From contig JALMQS010000187.1 in NCBI GenBank assembly GCA_024734495.1, forward strand, positions 9,564,769-9,628,768: DNA of 64,000 nt. The letters run 5' to 3'. The notes under the pieces were generated by a model. It worked only from the letters and a program-made list of their open reading frames with translations. It made no database searches and was not told the DNA's origin. Below are positions 35,301 through 43,753 of the stretch, piece by piece. The translations under genes were made by a program, and so were the position numbers. Origin of the DNA: Forficula auricularia (lineage: Eukaryota > Arthropoda > Insecta > Dermaptera > Forficulidae). Position 1 is the first letter of the stretch. Each line of letters begins with the position of its first letter.

Positions 35301-38300
35301 GATCAAGCACCAGCTAAACGAACTGTGGAAAAATGGTTTGCTAAATTTCGGCGCGGAGAATTTAACCTTGAAGACTATGAAGGCAATGCTCTCAGTTTGG
35401 TGGAATTGCAGGGGCATAATCGTAATAATCGCACGCACCCAATACTACTACTTATCAACAACAAAACTAGAATTTAAAAAACATTGTAAAATAATATTAA
35501 AAATCTTTTAAGTATTTTTGGCTAACGAATTTAAAAATTGAACTTAAAAAATGCTTAAAGTGATTTCCACATTTTTTTTGGTGTGTGGGGGGGGGGGATA
35601 AAAAAAATAACACATTATGTACCTACATACATTAGAATACTGCAGAAAAATATCCAGCCCCACAAAAATTTAATATTAAATATCTTTTGAAATTTTATTT
35701 ATCAAAACTTTTTTTAATATTTTCCAATAAATACTTAAATTATTTTTCTAGTATTCTAAAGCCCCCCCCCCCCCCCCGAAAAATCAGGTATGTGCCTAGT
35801 GTGTTATTGAGAAATAATATTATAAACTTTCAAATTAATACAAATTATGGACGGAAATGATAATAATAATTCAAATTTATTTTCAGATCTTAGAGATATT
35901 CGTGAGCGTGAAAAAGAAAAAGAAGAAGAAGAAAGACGAAGAAAAAAATATGAAGAGCGTGAACGTCGACGTTCTGAGCGTTTTGAACAAGCCAGTGGAG
36001 GTATAGGAATTGGTAATAATAGTGGAGGACTCGGCAGCAGTGGGGCTCTCGGAGGCACAGCTGGCCTCGGAAGTGGAGGACTCAGTAGTGGCGGAAATTC
36101 TGCAAGCATGTCACCATTATCTAGTAATAATAGTCTAGTGAAATCGGGATTTTCAAGAAAACCTGATAGTGAAGCATCGAGTAGCGAAGATGAGGACTCA
36201 AAACCAAGTACCCCTCGAACTGGCGGAGCTGCAATTGCTCCACCCCCCTCTTTACAAGAAAACGTGGAAAGCAAACCATCGAGCTTTGGGGGATCATCTG
36301 TAGCAGCAAAAATTATGGCTAAATATGGTTTCAAAGTAATTATTATATTTTTTCAAAGAATGATCTTTTATATTATAATTTATGTATAGGTATCTTAAAA
36401 TAAGCTGACGTGTTCTGATGTGGCCATCAACTTGACTTTACCATACAACCTGGCCCCTCACTTATATTTAATATTTAATAAAATTATTTATAATCATGTA
36501 GGGGAGGGGGTTTAGTTTTTGCATTTTTAGATTACTGTGGGCTCACTGATTATGTATACAAAATTTGGTTGAGTTTTGTACAAGAGCCTATATTTTCATT
36601 TTTTGACCCCCCCCCCCATTTTGGGCGGTTATTTTTTGAATCTTTAGATTTCTGGGGTCCCACTGATTATGTATACAAAATTTGGTTGAGTTTGGTAAAT
36701 GGCCAAGATTTTCATTTTTGACCCTATAACAGTCCCCCCCCTCCATTTTTGGGCGGTTAGTTTTTGCAATTTTAAACTTCTGGGGTCCCACTGATTATGT
36801 ATACAAAATTTGGTTGAATTTGATCAAATTGCCTAGATTTTTAATTTTTAACCCCCCTCCACCCCCCCTTAATTTTGGGTCGATGTGCACCAAAATCTAA
36901 TCAGCTCTTAATCTTAAAACTACGTGTGAAATTTGGTTTCGATATTCACACTAGTTTTAGAGCTCGTCCACAAAAATTTGGTAACGCACAGACTAACTTA
37001 AAGACATTTTCTCAAAACAATTATTATCTCGAAAAATGTAATTTTTTCGATGTTCACTTATTAGGGGGTGAAATCGATCGTAATTGTAACGTTTCTAATT
37101 TTGAAAATACAATATTTAAATTCACTGGCTGATAATAATTATAATTGGATAGGTGTATATGAGGTGTTCAAAATCACAAGTGGACCAACCCACAAATCTC
37201 ATTTTCGCTGATAAACCTCTATAATCAAGTAGATTTTTGATAAAACTAAATAGACAGAGTGGTCCAAAATTAGTTTTTAAACGTCCTTTTAGATTACAGC
37301 ACAGCTACCACTTTTGCCTCGAATCTTTATCTCTATTTTGGTGGATTTCTCATAAAAAAACCAAAAGTCGGATGGTCCACTCTACTTTTGAACGCCTCAT
37401 ATAAAAAGCTCAAATTGTCGAGAGCAATAGACTTAAAATTTCAAAAGAAAATCACCAAGGTTTGTCAAGTGAATTCGAGTTGTTAGAAATAATTTTCATT
37501 ATGTGTGTCAGAAGGGTTATATTTATTCCCTTGGGAATTGAACCCAAGTGGCAAAAATCAATTCAGGTCAATGGCTATTCTTCGAGGTGAAAATAACACC
37601 AGAATAATCTTTCGCTCAAACATTTAATCTTCATCAAAATATTTCGCGGTCAGATGAATCTAAATCTAAACATACATCCAAACCCTGTATGGTAAAGTAA
37701 AACTATTTGACGAAATTTTTTTTAAAGGTTTCATTCTTTTATTACTGTCCAATGTGGTTAACCAGGAGTGCCCGAAATTGTCTAGTGGTTTCATATAAAA
37801 ATAAATAAAAATAATTCATCAAAATTATTACAATTATTTCAATAGTGTGACGAATAAGTAATGAATTTCGAAGAATATAAATTAAATTAATTTTTGGAAA
37901 AATTATTAAATTATATTTAAATCTATAATTTAACACTCTTCTTGTATATATTATCAATTTATTTATTTTCTAAGACAGTTCCATTTTTATTTTGGTTATC
38001 ATTTGTCCCTTTAATACAGACAATCCCTAATATTTAAATTAACTTAATATCTAATTTTTTGGATATTTTAGGAAGGACAAGGACTAGGAAAGCAAGAACA
38101 AGGCTTGACAATGGCTCTTCAAGTGGAAAAGACAAGTAAACGTGGTGGTCGTATCATCAGCGAGAAAGAAATCATGCCTCCTCCGCCAATGCTGCCTCCT
38201 GGTGCGATGCCACCTCCTCAAGCACCCAATTCGCCACCATCTCCGACGGCTCCTGGATCACCAAATTCACAATTAAAAAATGAACCGTCAATTACCGAAA

Positions 38301-40780
38301 TAATGAAATCGCCAGCTAAAGTGGTTCTCTTAAGGGTGTGTAGTTTTTTATTTCACTATTAAGATAGTTGTTTCACCATATGGGTTTTCTTAAGATTTTT
38401 TTGAAATTTAGACAGATTATTATTTAAGGTAGTTGTTCCGCCTAATGGGTTTTCTTAGGATTTTTTTGAAATTTATGCAATTAGATATATTATTTAAATA
38501 CTTCTGCATCGATTGGTGGCAAAACGAAATTTATGAACAATACAGTTCCGGAGATATTAAATTTCAAAAATCGAGTTTTTCAGGCTCTTTAACATTGCAC
38601 TATACGGGATATCGGAAAATTTACATACATATTTAATTATAATTAAGAAACCCTTCTTACCAGTTTTATAAAAAACTAAACCAACATTAAACAATAACTA
38701 ATACATTTTTAAGACGATTTTGATTCATAGTTACAACACAGTTTCTGAGATAATAAGGAATAAATAATGAAAAATGTATAAAAAAAATTTAGACTAAAAA
38801 CAATTTGGCGACAGCGCATTTATTTAACCAGCGAAAGATGTATAAAGCGCGCATGAGCTATATATAGCGCAATTTTTCAAAGTTGGATAAGCTAATTTTT
38901 GCACTTTTCTTGCATCTGGCCCACTACTGGTACAGGCCCACTACTGGAGCGTTTACCTTACTAATAGAACAAAAAAGTTCTTTATCTGAAGGGTTTTTAA
39001 AATCAGTTGTGAGACAAACTAGCGCATTAACCGAATTGTCGTTGAGTCGTGTCCTAATTTTGGTGAGAAAAAGGCCAGCAGTCGAAAATACTCTTTTACT
39101 TTCCACTCAGGTTGGTTTAATCCACATCTAAGAGCATTTTCAAATTTTTCTTAATTTTCCACTGGCTTCAAAAAGATTAAATAAAAATGAAATTCATATA
39201 GACATTGAGTATCAGCTTGGGTTCGGGGATCAGGGGCCGAGAGGATAAGATGAATCATTCTCCACAAACGCTGGTGTTCCCCAAGGCTCTGTAATCTCCT
39301 CCACACTCTTCCTAATTTATATAAACGACCTTATCGATCAAACGTCAAACCCCACTCATTGTTACGCCGACGATAGCACTCTGCACGGCAAACCCTCACA
39401 CCCGAATAATCGAATCAATGTTGCCTCCTCAATCACTCTCGACCTAGACAAACTGAATAAATGGGGCTCTCAAAATTTAGTTAACTTTAATTCAAACAAG
39501 ACTCAATGTTGTCTAATTTCTAGGCGCGAAAATAAAAATTTCCCTGATATTCACTTCGATTCGAATACCCTGAAAATGTGTGACAGCCTATCCATGTTGG
39601 GCGTCTCTGTCGCATCTGACCTGTCTTGGAATGAACACATCTCCTCTGTGGCGAAATCTGCAGCAAGGAAGATTGGCTACTTATTCAGGTTCAAGCGATT
39701 TTACAAGCCCCCACATCTTCTCACCATCTACAAGGCCCAAATCCGGCCCTGTCTCGAATACGGCTCTCATCTATGGAGAGGAGCCTCTAAATATTCTCTT
39801 GCTACCCTGGATGCAATTCAGAAACGAGCCGTCAGGCTAATTGACGATTCTACCCTCACCGACTCCCTCGACTCGCTAGCTCATCGAAGAAATGTCTCTG
39901 CCCTTTCCCTTTTCTATAGATACTATCACGGCAAGTGCTCTGATGAGATAAAATCAATAATTCCCCCCAAAGCATGCTTTGCGCGTTTTGCCGACTCCCA
40001 ACACTCTTTCGCGGTCAAATTAGAAAAGTGCCGGACCACTTCATTCGCGAATACATATATCCCTATGACTTCAAGGAACTGGAACTCTCTCCCAGCCTCC
40101 ATCTTTCCCAGCACTTATAATCTTCAAACCTTCAAAACTCGAGTGCATAGACACCTACGTCTACACCCTCTCACTTAATCAACTTTCCCTTCTCTTCGGT
40201 AATGCAAGGGTCTTTCGAGATCCATACTCAGCCGCATCTTTACTGGTGCACCCCTTCTTGCATTCGATTGCATTAAAAAAAAAAGATCTAAGGTTCTTTT
40301 AAAGGCGTCGCAGCGCACATGCGAAGATCCCGGGTTCGAATCCCGGCTGATCCTTTTGTCTATAATATAAAAATCTTTTCTTCGTTCCCTAATTTAATAA
40401 TTAAATATATTTTTCAGAATATGGTAGGTCCTGGTGAAGTGGATGAGGATCTTGAGCCGGAAGTTAAAGATGAATGCAATACTAAATATGGGGATGTGAT
40501 CAAAGTGATAATTTTTGAACAACATAATGTTCCATCAGATGAAGCCGTACGAATTTTCGTTGAATTTAAAAGGATAGAATCAGCAATTAAAGGTAAATAT
40601 AAAATTAACATAATTATCTTATTCTAATCTTGTAAATATCAAATTTGTATTAATTTATATATTTATATTTATCTTTTTACAGCCGTGGTTGATTTAAATG
40701 GACGATTCTTTGGTGGCCGACAGGTCAAAGCTGGATTTTATAGTTTAGAAAAGTTTGCTAATTTACAACTTTTGGATTAA
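29323..40780 (+). CDS. RBM17: Splicing factor 45 (SPF45 / RBM17), seven exons
   Basis: Exons: 29323-29439, 33276-33401, 33482-33593, 35887-36335, 38072-38335, 40418-40592, 40683-40780 (446 codons plus TAA). All junctions are GT-AG and phases agree. Exon 1 reads MSLYDDMEIKQ then GWSSGIKLLQSQLQLKKA, the SPF45 N-terminus. Exons 2-3 carry TLAPVMDLK and EYDPMWPNDYEKVVK. Exon 4 has an Arg/Glu-rich helix and a Ser/Gly-rich linker. The G-patch (KIMAKYGF then EGQGLGKQEQGL) spans the exon 4/5 junction, followed by EKTSKRGGRI and a proline-rich segment. Exons 5-7 form a UHM-type RRM (KVVLLRNMVGPGEVDEDL, AVRIFVEF, LNGRFFGGR with the RXF motif, and a C-terminal FYSLEKF). The family acts at the 3' splice site through its UHM, binding ULM peptides of SF1, U2AF and SF3B1. 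Slightly longer than human SPF45 (401 residues), mostly in the linker. Introns are stuffed with LINEs and MITEs. Confidence 0.95.
29560..30215. repeat. Foldback elements in SPF45 intron 1
   Basis: Two nested inverted structures. The outer words TGAGGTTGTCCTCTGCTTGA (29573) and CATCAAGCAGAAGATACCCTC (29836) are inverted. The inner GAGACTATAGTTTCGAGAGC (30042) and GCTCTCGAAACTATAGTCTC (30119) form a head-to-head pair of hammerhead-like ends; CTGCTGGAATT and AATTCCAGCAG lie outside them. Same family as 50190-50410. Confidence 0.65.
30260..31120 (+). pseudogene. LINE ORF2 fragment, copy B, in SPF45 intron 1
   Basis: Encodes HCYADDSTLHNAP (reverse-transcriptase catalytic YADD), a LDLGRLKNWGFQNLVNFN segment, and DKISLLGVTLGSDLSWNDH. 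Broken by a stop at 30670 after a deletion relative to 39250-40285, then continuing in other frames (RDWNSLPPTVF-like). Ends near 31115 in an ATTAAAAAAAG tail. Same sense as the host gene. It is a diverged relative of copies A and C. Confidence 0.8.
31394..31505. repeat. Short palindrome, about 110 bp
   Basis: TAGAGAAATCTCCTTAGGG at the left and CCCTAAGGAAATTTCTATA at the right, with GAAAAATTCGTGAGGTTAAT mirrored internally. It directly abuts the next element at 31511. Confidence 0.7.
31511..33040. mobile_element. Palindromic Tc1/mariner-like MITE split by a TTAA insertion
   Basis: Ends TACACTTGAGGACAAAAAAA and TTTTTTTGTCCGTAAGTGTA are inverted and TA-bounded. Long arms (31511-31641 plus 32635-32740, against 32810-33040) mirror each other, including TTCTAGGCATCGGATTGGAA and GACACC(T)CTTTTATTCCAG. 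The left arm is interrupted by the 989-bp insertion at 31642-32630. Non-coding; SPF45 intron 1. Confidence 0.75.
31642..32630. mobile_element. TTAA-flanked element rich in CCAGTAATGGGCC words
   Basis: Begins GGTAAACGCTCCAGTAATGG and ends CCATTACTGGAGCGT, with TTAA on both sides (31638-31641, 32631-32634). The terminal word CCAGTAATGGGCC recurs, with variants in both orientations, about ten times (for example 31851, 31890, 32026, 32049, 32190, 32226 and 32593). A further end of this family is seen at 38925-38957. No transposase frame. Confidence 0.7.
33112..33155 (-). ncRNA. Diverged hammerhead-like motif in SPF45 intron 1
   Basis: Minus strand: CTGATAAA, GGGA, loop, TCCC, AAATGTTTGAAT. It keeps the paired stem, but the GAAA block is reduced to AAAT, so it is probably inactive. 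It relates to the pair at 50521-50712. Confidence 0.3.
33760..35290 (+). pseudogene. RTE-like LINE ORF2 remnant in SPF45 intron 3
   Basis: Encodes, in order: RKAAGPDNISNEMLKYGG, NYRGITLMNSTTKIF, EEQQGFRKNRSTTDAI, then after a frame slip LCFVDLTKAF (TGA follows at about 34447, probably a CGA-to-TGA change), SGIRQGDSLSPMFINIIMD, the catalytic YADDAVLMAENEDD near 34700, and the C-terminal RIYKTCVRPVITYGAES. At least three frame changes. It has the domain order of RTE-type reverse transcriptase. The AAACAAAGAGGTTGTCC word at 33763 precedes it. Same sense as SPF45. Confidence 0.85.
35284..35400 (+). pseudogene. mariner transposase N-terminal fragment fused to LINE
   Basis: In one frame, LINE-like CWADHVERISVDRN runs directly into AKRTVEKWFAKFRRGEF and NLEDYEGNA. 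The latter resembles the helix-turn-helix end of mariner transposases (TVxxWFxKFRxGxxxxED). No catalytic DDD region follows. A short fragment, so the assignment is moderate. Confidence 0.5.
35560..35790. repeat. Foldback bounded by poly-G and poly-C
   Basis: A GTGTGTGGGGGGG run at 35581 faces CTAAAGCCCCCCC at 35757; near them TTAGAATACTG (35631) is mirrored by CTAGTATTCTA (35748). It lies about 100 bp upstream of SPF45 exon 4. Probably a small MITE. Confidence 0.45.
36402..37075 (+). mobile_element. Minisatellite-bearing element, copy 2 (SPF45 intron 4)
   Basis: Begins AATAAGCTGACGTGTTCTG. Three to four units of the GGCGGTTAGTTTTTGCA / ACTGATTATGTATACAAA minisatellite, then TTGGTAACGCACAGAC and AAAAATGTAATTTTTTCGA. 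The far end may lie near 37700, where CCCTGTATGGTAAAG appears. Confidence 0.6.
37505..37620 (-). mobile_element. tRNA-derived SINE piece
   Basis: The minus strand shows CCACTTGGGTTCAATTCCC, a B-box-like tRNA T-arm (GGTTCAATTCC). The flanking words match the piece at 46925-46995. No complete cloverleaf. SPF45 intron 4. Confidence 0.4.
38357..38920 (+). mobile_element. TTAA MITE copies, tandem or self-inserted
   Basis: A first 5' end (AAGATAGTTGTTTCACCATA at 38361) is cut after about 65 bp at TTAA (38424-38427). There a second copy begins GGTAGTTGTTCCGCC and continues through CATCGATTGGTGGCAAAACG and ATACGGGATATCGG. The 3' terminus is not clear. SPF45 intron 5. Confidence 0.6.
39250..40285 (+). 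mobile_element. LINE ORF2 3' portion, copy C (open frame) in SPF45 intron 5
   Basis: One uninterrupted frame from about 39250 to 40178 encodes AGVPQGSVISSTLFLIYIND, the catalytic CYADDSTLHGKP, a LDKLNKWGSQNLVNFN thumb-type segment, and the C-terminal RPCLEYGSHLWRGAS and MTSRNWNSLPASIFP blocks typical of Jockey/CR1-like LINEs. TAA at 40176-40178 is followed by a 3' UTR and the tail GCATTCGATTGCATTAAAAA. It is 5' truncated (no endonuclease, no ORF1), so not autonomous. The intact frame suggests it is the youngest of the three copies. Confidence 0.85.
40283..40357 (+). pseudogene. tRNA-like 3' portion next to the LINE tail
   Basis: CCCGGGTTCGAATCCCGG (T-arm and B box, 40329-40346) is followed by CTGATCC and TTTT, a possible Pol III stop. 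Upstream, GATCTAAGG resembles a class II tRNA D-arm and CGCACATGCG a variable-arm hairpin. No 5' acceptor strand pairs with GGATCA; the LINE poly-A ends exactly where it would be. Either a truncated tRNA gene or the head of a SINE. Confidence 0.4.
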
Positions 40781-40888
40781 AATTTGATATTTGACATAAG
40801 ATTATAACATATATAATATATCATATAGAAGGATTTATAAACACAATCATGTATTATTTTACTATTTTTAATTATTATCCTTTTTTAA

Positions 40889-40894
40889 AATAAA
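40889..40894 (+). terminator. SPF45 polyadenylation signal
   Basis: AATAAA lies 109 bp after the SPF45 stop codon in AT-rich sequence. Confidence 0.6.
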
Positions 40895-41131
40895 TTATTA
40901 AATTAAAAAGAAAAAATATTAATTTTAAAGTTAAATTCATTTAATAATTAATTTTAATGCAACGAAATTTTCTCTGGAGAGAGACGGACTGGTAGAAATT
41001 AATTAAGAAAAGAAGGAAAAAAAAATTTGTCTTTCTATGCCTTTTGTTAAAAATGAAGAAGGTTTTTGAACACTACTGTGGAGAGAGGAAGGAAACATTT
41101 TATTTGTTTCATTCATTGACCCTTTGAAACC

Positions 41132-41166
41132 CTGAAGAAGGAGGGAAGAATCCTCCGAAACGTCGG
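41132..41166 (+). ncRNA. Hammerhead-like motif, single copy
   Basis: CTGAAGA, A, then GGAGG-GAAGAAT-CCTCC (a perfect 5-bp stem), GAAACGTCGG. The best stem of the CTGAAGAAGG family in the window. It lies just downstream of SPF45. Confidence 0.45.
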
Positions 41167-41429
41167 TTTGAAAGGAAAGGAGGAAGGATTTCAATAAATT
41201 ACACCTTATTTTATATCTGTTAATTTTTTCTTTCCTCACTACCTCTGGGCTGCCTTCCATTACTTTCAATTAATTTTAATGTTTGGAATAGATTTTAAAA
41301 TATATTATTTATTATTTTTAACTTTTGTCTTGAAATTTTAATCCCCTTCCACGCAGGGGCCGCATTAATGTAATTGTAAGCCCTAAGTATTACTACTTAT
41401 GTCGTAGTTAGAGATGGCAAATTATTTTT

Positions 41430-42640
41430 AACCGACTTCAAAAAAGGAGGAGGTTCTCAATTCACAAAGAGAAACAAAGAGGTTGTCCTCTGCTTGAGAC
41501 AACCTCTTTGTTTCTCTTTGTGAATCAACAACTCTGCTACTCTCGGCAAAACAAAAACTTTTCAATTAAAGGTTCTCAATTCGACTGAATTTTTTTTTGT
41601 ATCTATGTTATCTGATTTCTTCGCCAATTGAGAACCGATTTTGATGATTTTTTTTGCATTGTGTTCAGTATAGTTTCCGATTAGTCCCGTTTTTTTTTCA
41701 TTGGAATTGGACCTTTTTTTGTTATGTATGTTCGCTGACAACTTCTTTGTTTATGAACTGATTTTAATAATTCTTTCTGTGTTTGGATCAGTATAGCTCC
41801 AAGGTAGTCAGGATACCTAACTATTTATTTATTTCATTTTTATGTATGTTCAGCGAGAACTTTTTGCCACGTGGACCGATTTCGATGATTCTTATTTTTT
41901 GGAAAGGGGGTACCTTAAGGGTGGTCCCATATTAATTTGGTCAAGTTCTGATGATATGATCAATGACGAAATAACGTAAATCTCCAATTCTTATGAGCAA
42001 TTAATCGAAATTATAATAAATAAAATCTTTTAAAAAAAATCTTAAAACATTCATTTAAAACCCGCAAACGTTTCTAGAGAATTTCGATATTTATGAATTG
42101 AATTTTATTATCATTTTCTGATTCATTCGCCCGACGCTTTCTCTTACGAGATGCATGCGAGGTATTATATTAAGTCACTATTAATAACATCACTAAAAAG
42201 AGAAAAATAAAAATAATTTTTATAAAATAAAAAAATAAAATCGACTTCAAAACGATTAAATGCAACAAATAAAATAAATAAGAACTCAAAAATAAAATAA
42301 AATGCACTAAAAGGTATAAAATAATTATCTTATTTAGTTACAACTAAACGATGAAATATTAACATGAAATTACTTTTGAAGTCGGTGCTAAACAAATTAT
42401 ATAAGCGAGCGTACCCGCCAAACGTACTAAGTAAGATCCGTCGAGTTCGATACATAAAATGTTTAGCACCGACTTCAAAAAAGTGATTTCATGTTAATAT
42501 TGCGTCGTTTAGTTGTAACTAAATTAGAGAATTATTTTATACCTTTTAGTGCATTTTATTTGATTTTTGAGTTCTTTTTGTTTTATTTGTTGCATTTAAT
42601 TTTTTTGAAGTCGGTTTTATTTTTTTAGATATTAACATAG
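41430..42640. mobile_element. ACCGACTTCAAAAA-type foldback, second copy
   Basis: Starts ACCGACTTCAAAAAAGGAGG. A short AAACAAAGAGGTTGTCC palindrome is embedded at 41468-41565. Inverted arms at about 42170-42420 and 42450-42630 share TGCACTAAAAGGTATAAAAT and TTGAAGTCGGTGCTAAAC. The mirror centre near 42440 reads CCGCCAAACGTACTAAG, the uninterrupted version of the site used by the MITE at 7357. Confidence 0.6.
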
Positions 42641-42649
42641 GTATCAAAA

Positions 42650-43120
42650 ACTAACCAGTAATTTACTTATTGAGAAATAAAAACATCCTATGATAGTAAA
42701 AATAATTTAATCTTCAAAATACAATTTATTTTTTATATTCAAAGCTAGTTTCACCTAAGGTTATATTACAAAAACAGTAGTCAATAGTCATAGTCATGTG
42801 GAGTACATTTTAAATTAAATTAATTTAAAAATTAACTTAAAAAAACACTAAAAACTATTTTTCATAAAATGATTAAAAAAACAAAAGCTTGGACAGTTTT
42901 TTTGCCAGTCAGACGGCTGCGATTTTTTGTCGCTTTTTAGTATTTATTCTAGTAAGTATTATGGTATTTTTTTCGCCTCTATTACAATACATGACATAAA
43001 TTTTTATTTTTTTGAGTTTAGAGTACCTAGTCAAAGTATTTTTTAATAGTTGTGATGTGAAATAAAAATTTCGTATAAAATTGTGCAATTAAAAAATTGC
43101 AGCAGTTTTTTGGTATTTGC
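42650..43120. other. AT-rich sequence, nothing recognised
   Basis: No gene supported between the foldback and the TATCGATA repeats. Confidence 0.45.
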
Positions 43121-43133
43121 AAGTGAAAATAAT

Positions 43134-43310
43134 TCCGATATCTATCGCAAGGCATATATCGATATTCGATATATATCGCAAGGAGTATATCGATACTTTT
43201 ATATCGATATATTTTGGAAATATACCGATACTTTTATATCGATATATTTTGCAAATATATCGATACTTTTATATCGATATAAAAAATAATCGATATATCG
43301 TTGCCATCCC
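43134..43310 (+). repeat. Clustered TATCGATA repeats
   Basis: At least six TATCGATA octamers in 180 bp, within a repeated word TATCGATACTTTTATATCGA, ending at GTTGCCATCCCTAGG. TATCGATA is the DREF-binding DRE motif known from insect promoters. The cluster may instead be the end of a MITE whose tip is the CCATCCCTA word. It lies 3' of the MADF-BESS gene. Frames through it are repeat artefacts. Confidence 0.5.
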
Positions 43311-43603
43311 TAGGCATTTGGCATAGGGCAGAGTCGTTTCTACTTACACAAATGTTTTTTGAACTAATCGCCTTGCCATGTTAAAATCTCCTCACCGGTT
43401 CTTATAGAACTTAATAGAGGCTATTTCTTAAATACTAGGATAGTTGAGTGACATAGAACACTCCAAATGATTCTGCTTATTAAAGCCTAACCAAATCAGT
43501 CTTGTTGTTTGCATCATACAGGTTTTTAATAGTTAAACTTGAAACTATGTTATTTATTATTATTATTTTTTGTTATAAAACTACAAAGACTATATTATAT
43601 CAC

Positions 43604-43609
43604 TTTATT
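43604..43609 (-). terminator. Possible polyadenylation signal of the MADF-BESS gene
   Basis: AATAAA on the minus strand about 145 bp past the stop codon; another lies at 43553-43558. Confidence 0.4.
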
Positions 43610-43753
43610 TTAAACCAAAACAAAATTAGCGAGTGAAGTCTTTGTTTGTAATAATTTGGAGCAGAGTTCAGAGTTGCGCATTGAGGCTCATCATCTTTCA
43701 AAATTATTAGAAAAAAACACTGGCGGAGGTTTCTTCAGGATATATTTGTTATT

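Noticed and set aside
35804..36334. 176-codon minus-strand frame
   Set aside because: Antisense shadow of SPF45 exon 4; its Pro/Ser-rich content comes from the Ser/Gly and charged codons of the real exon.
40319..40627. 102-codon frame as an independent gene
   Set aside because: Its useful part is SPF45 exon 6; the first third is intron and tRNA-like sequence read through.
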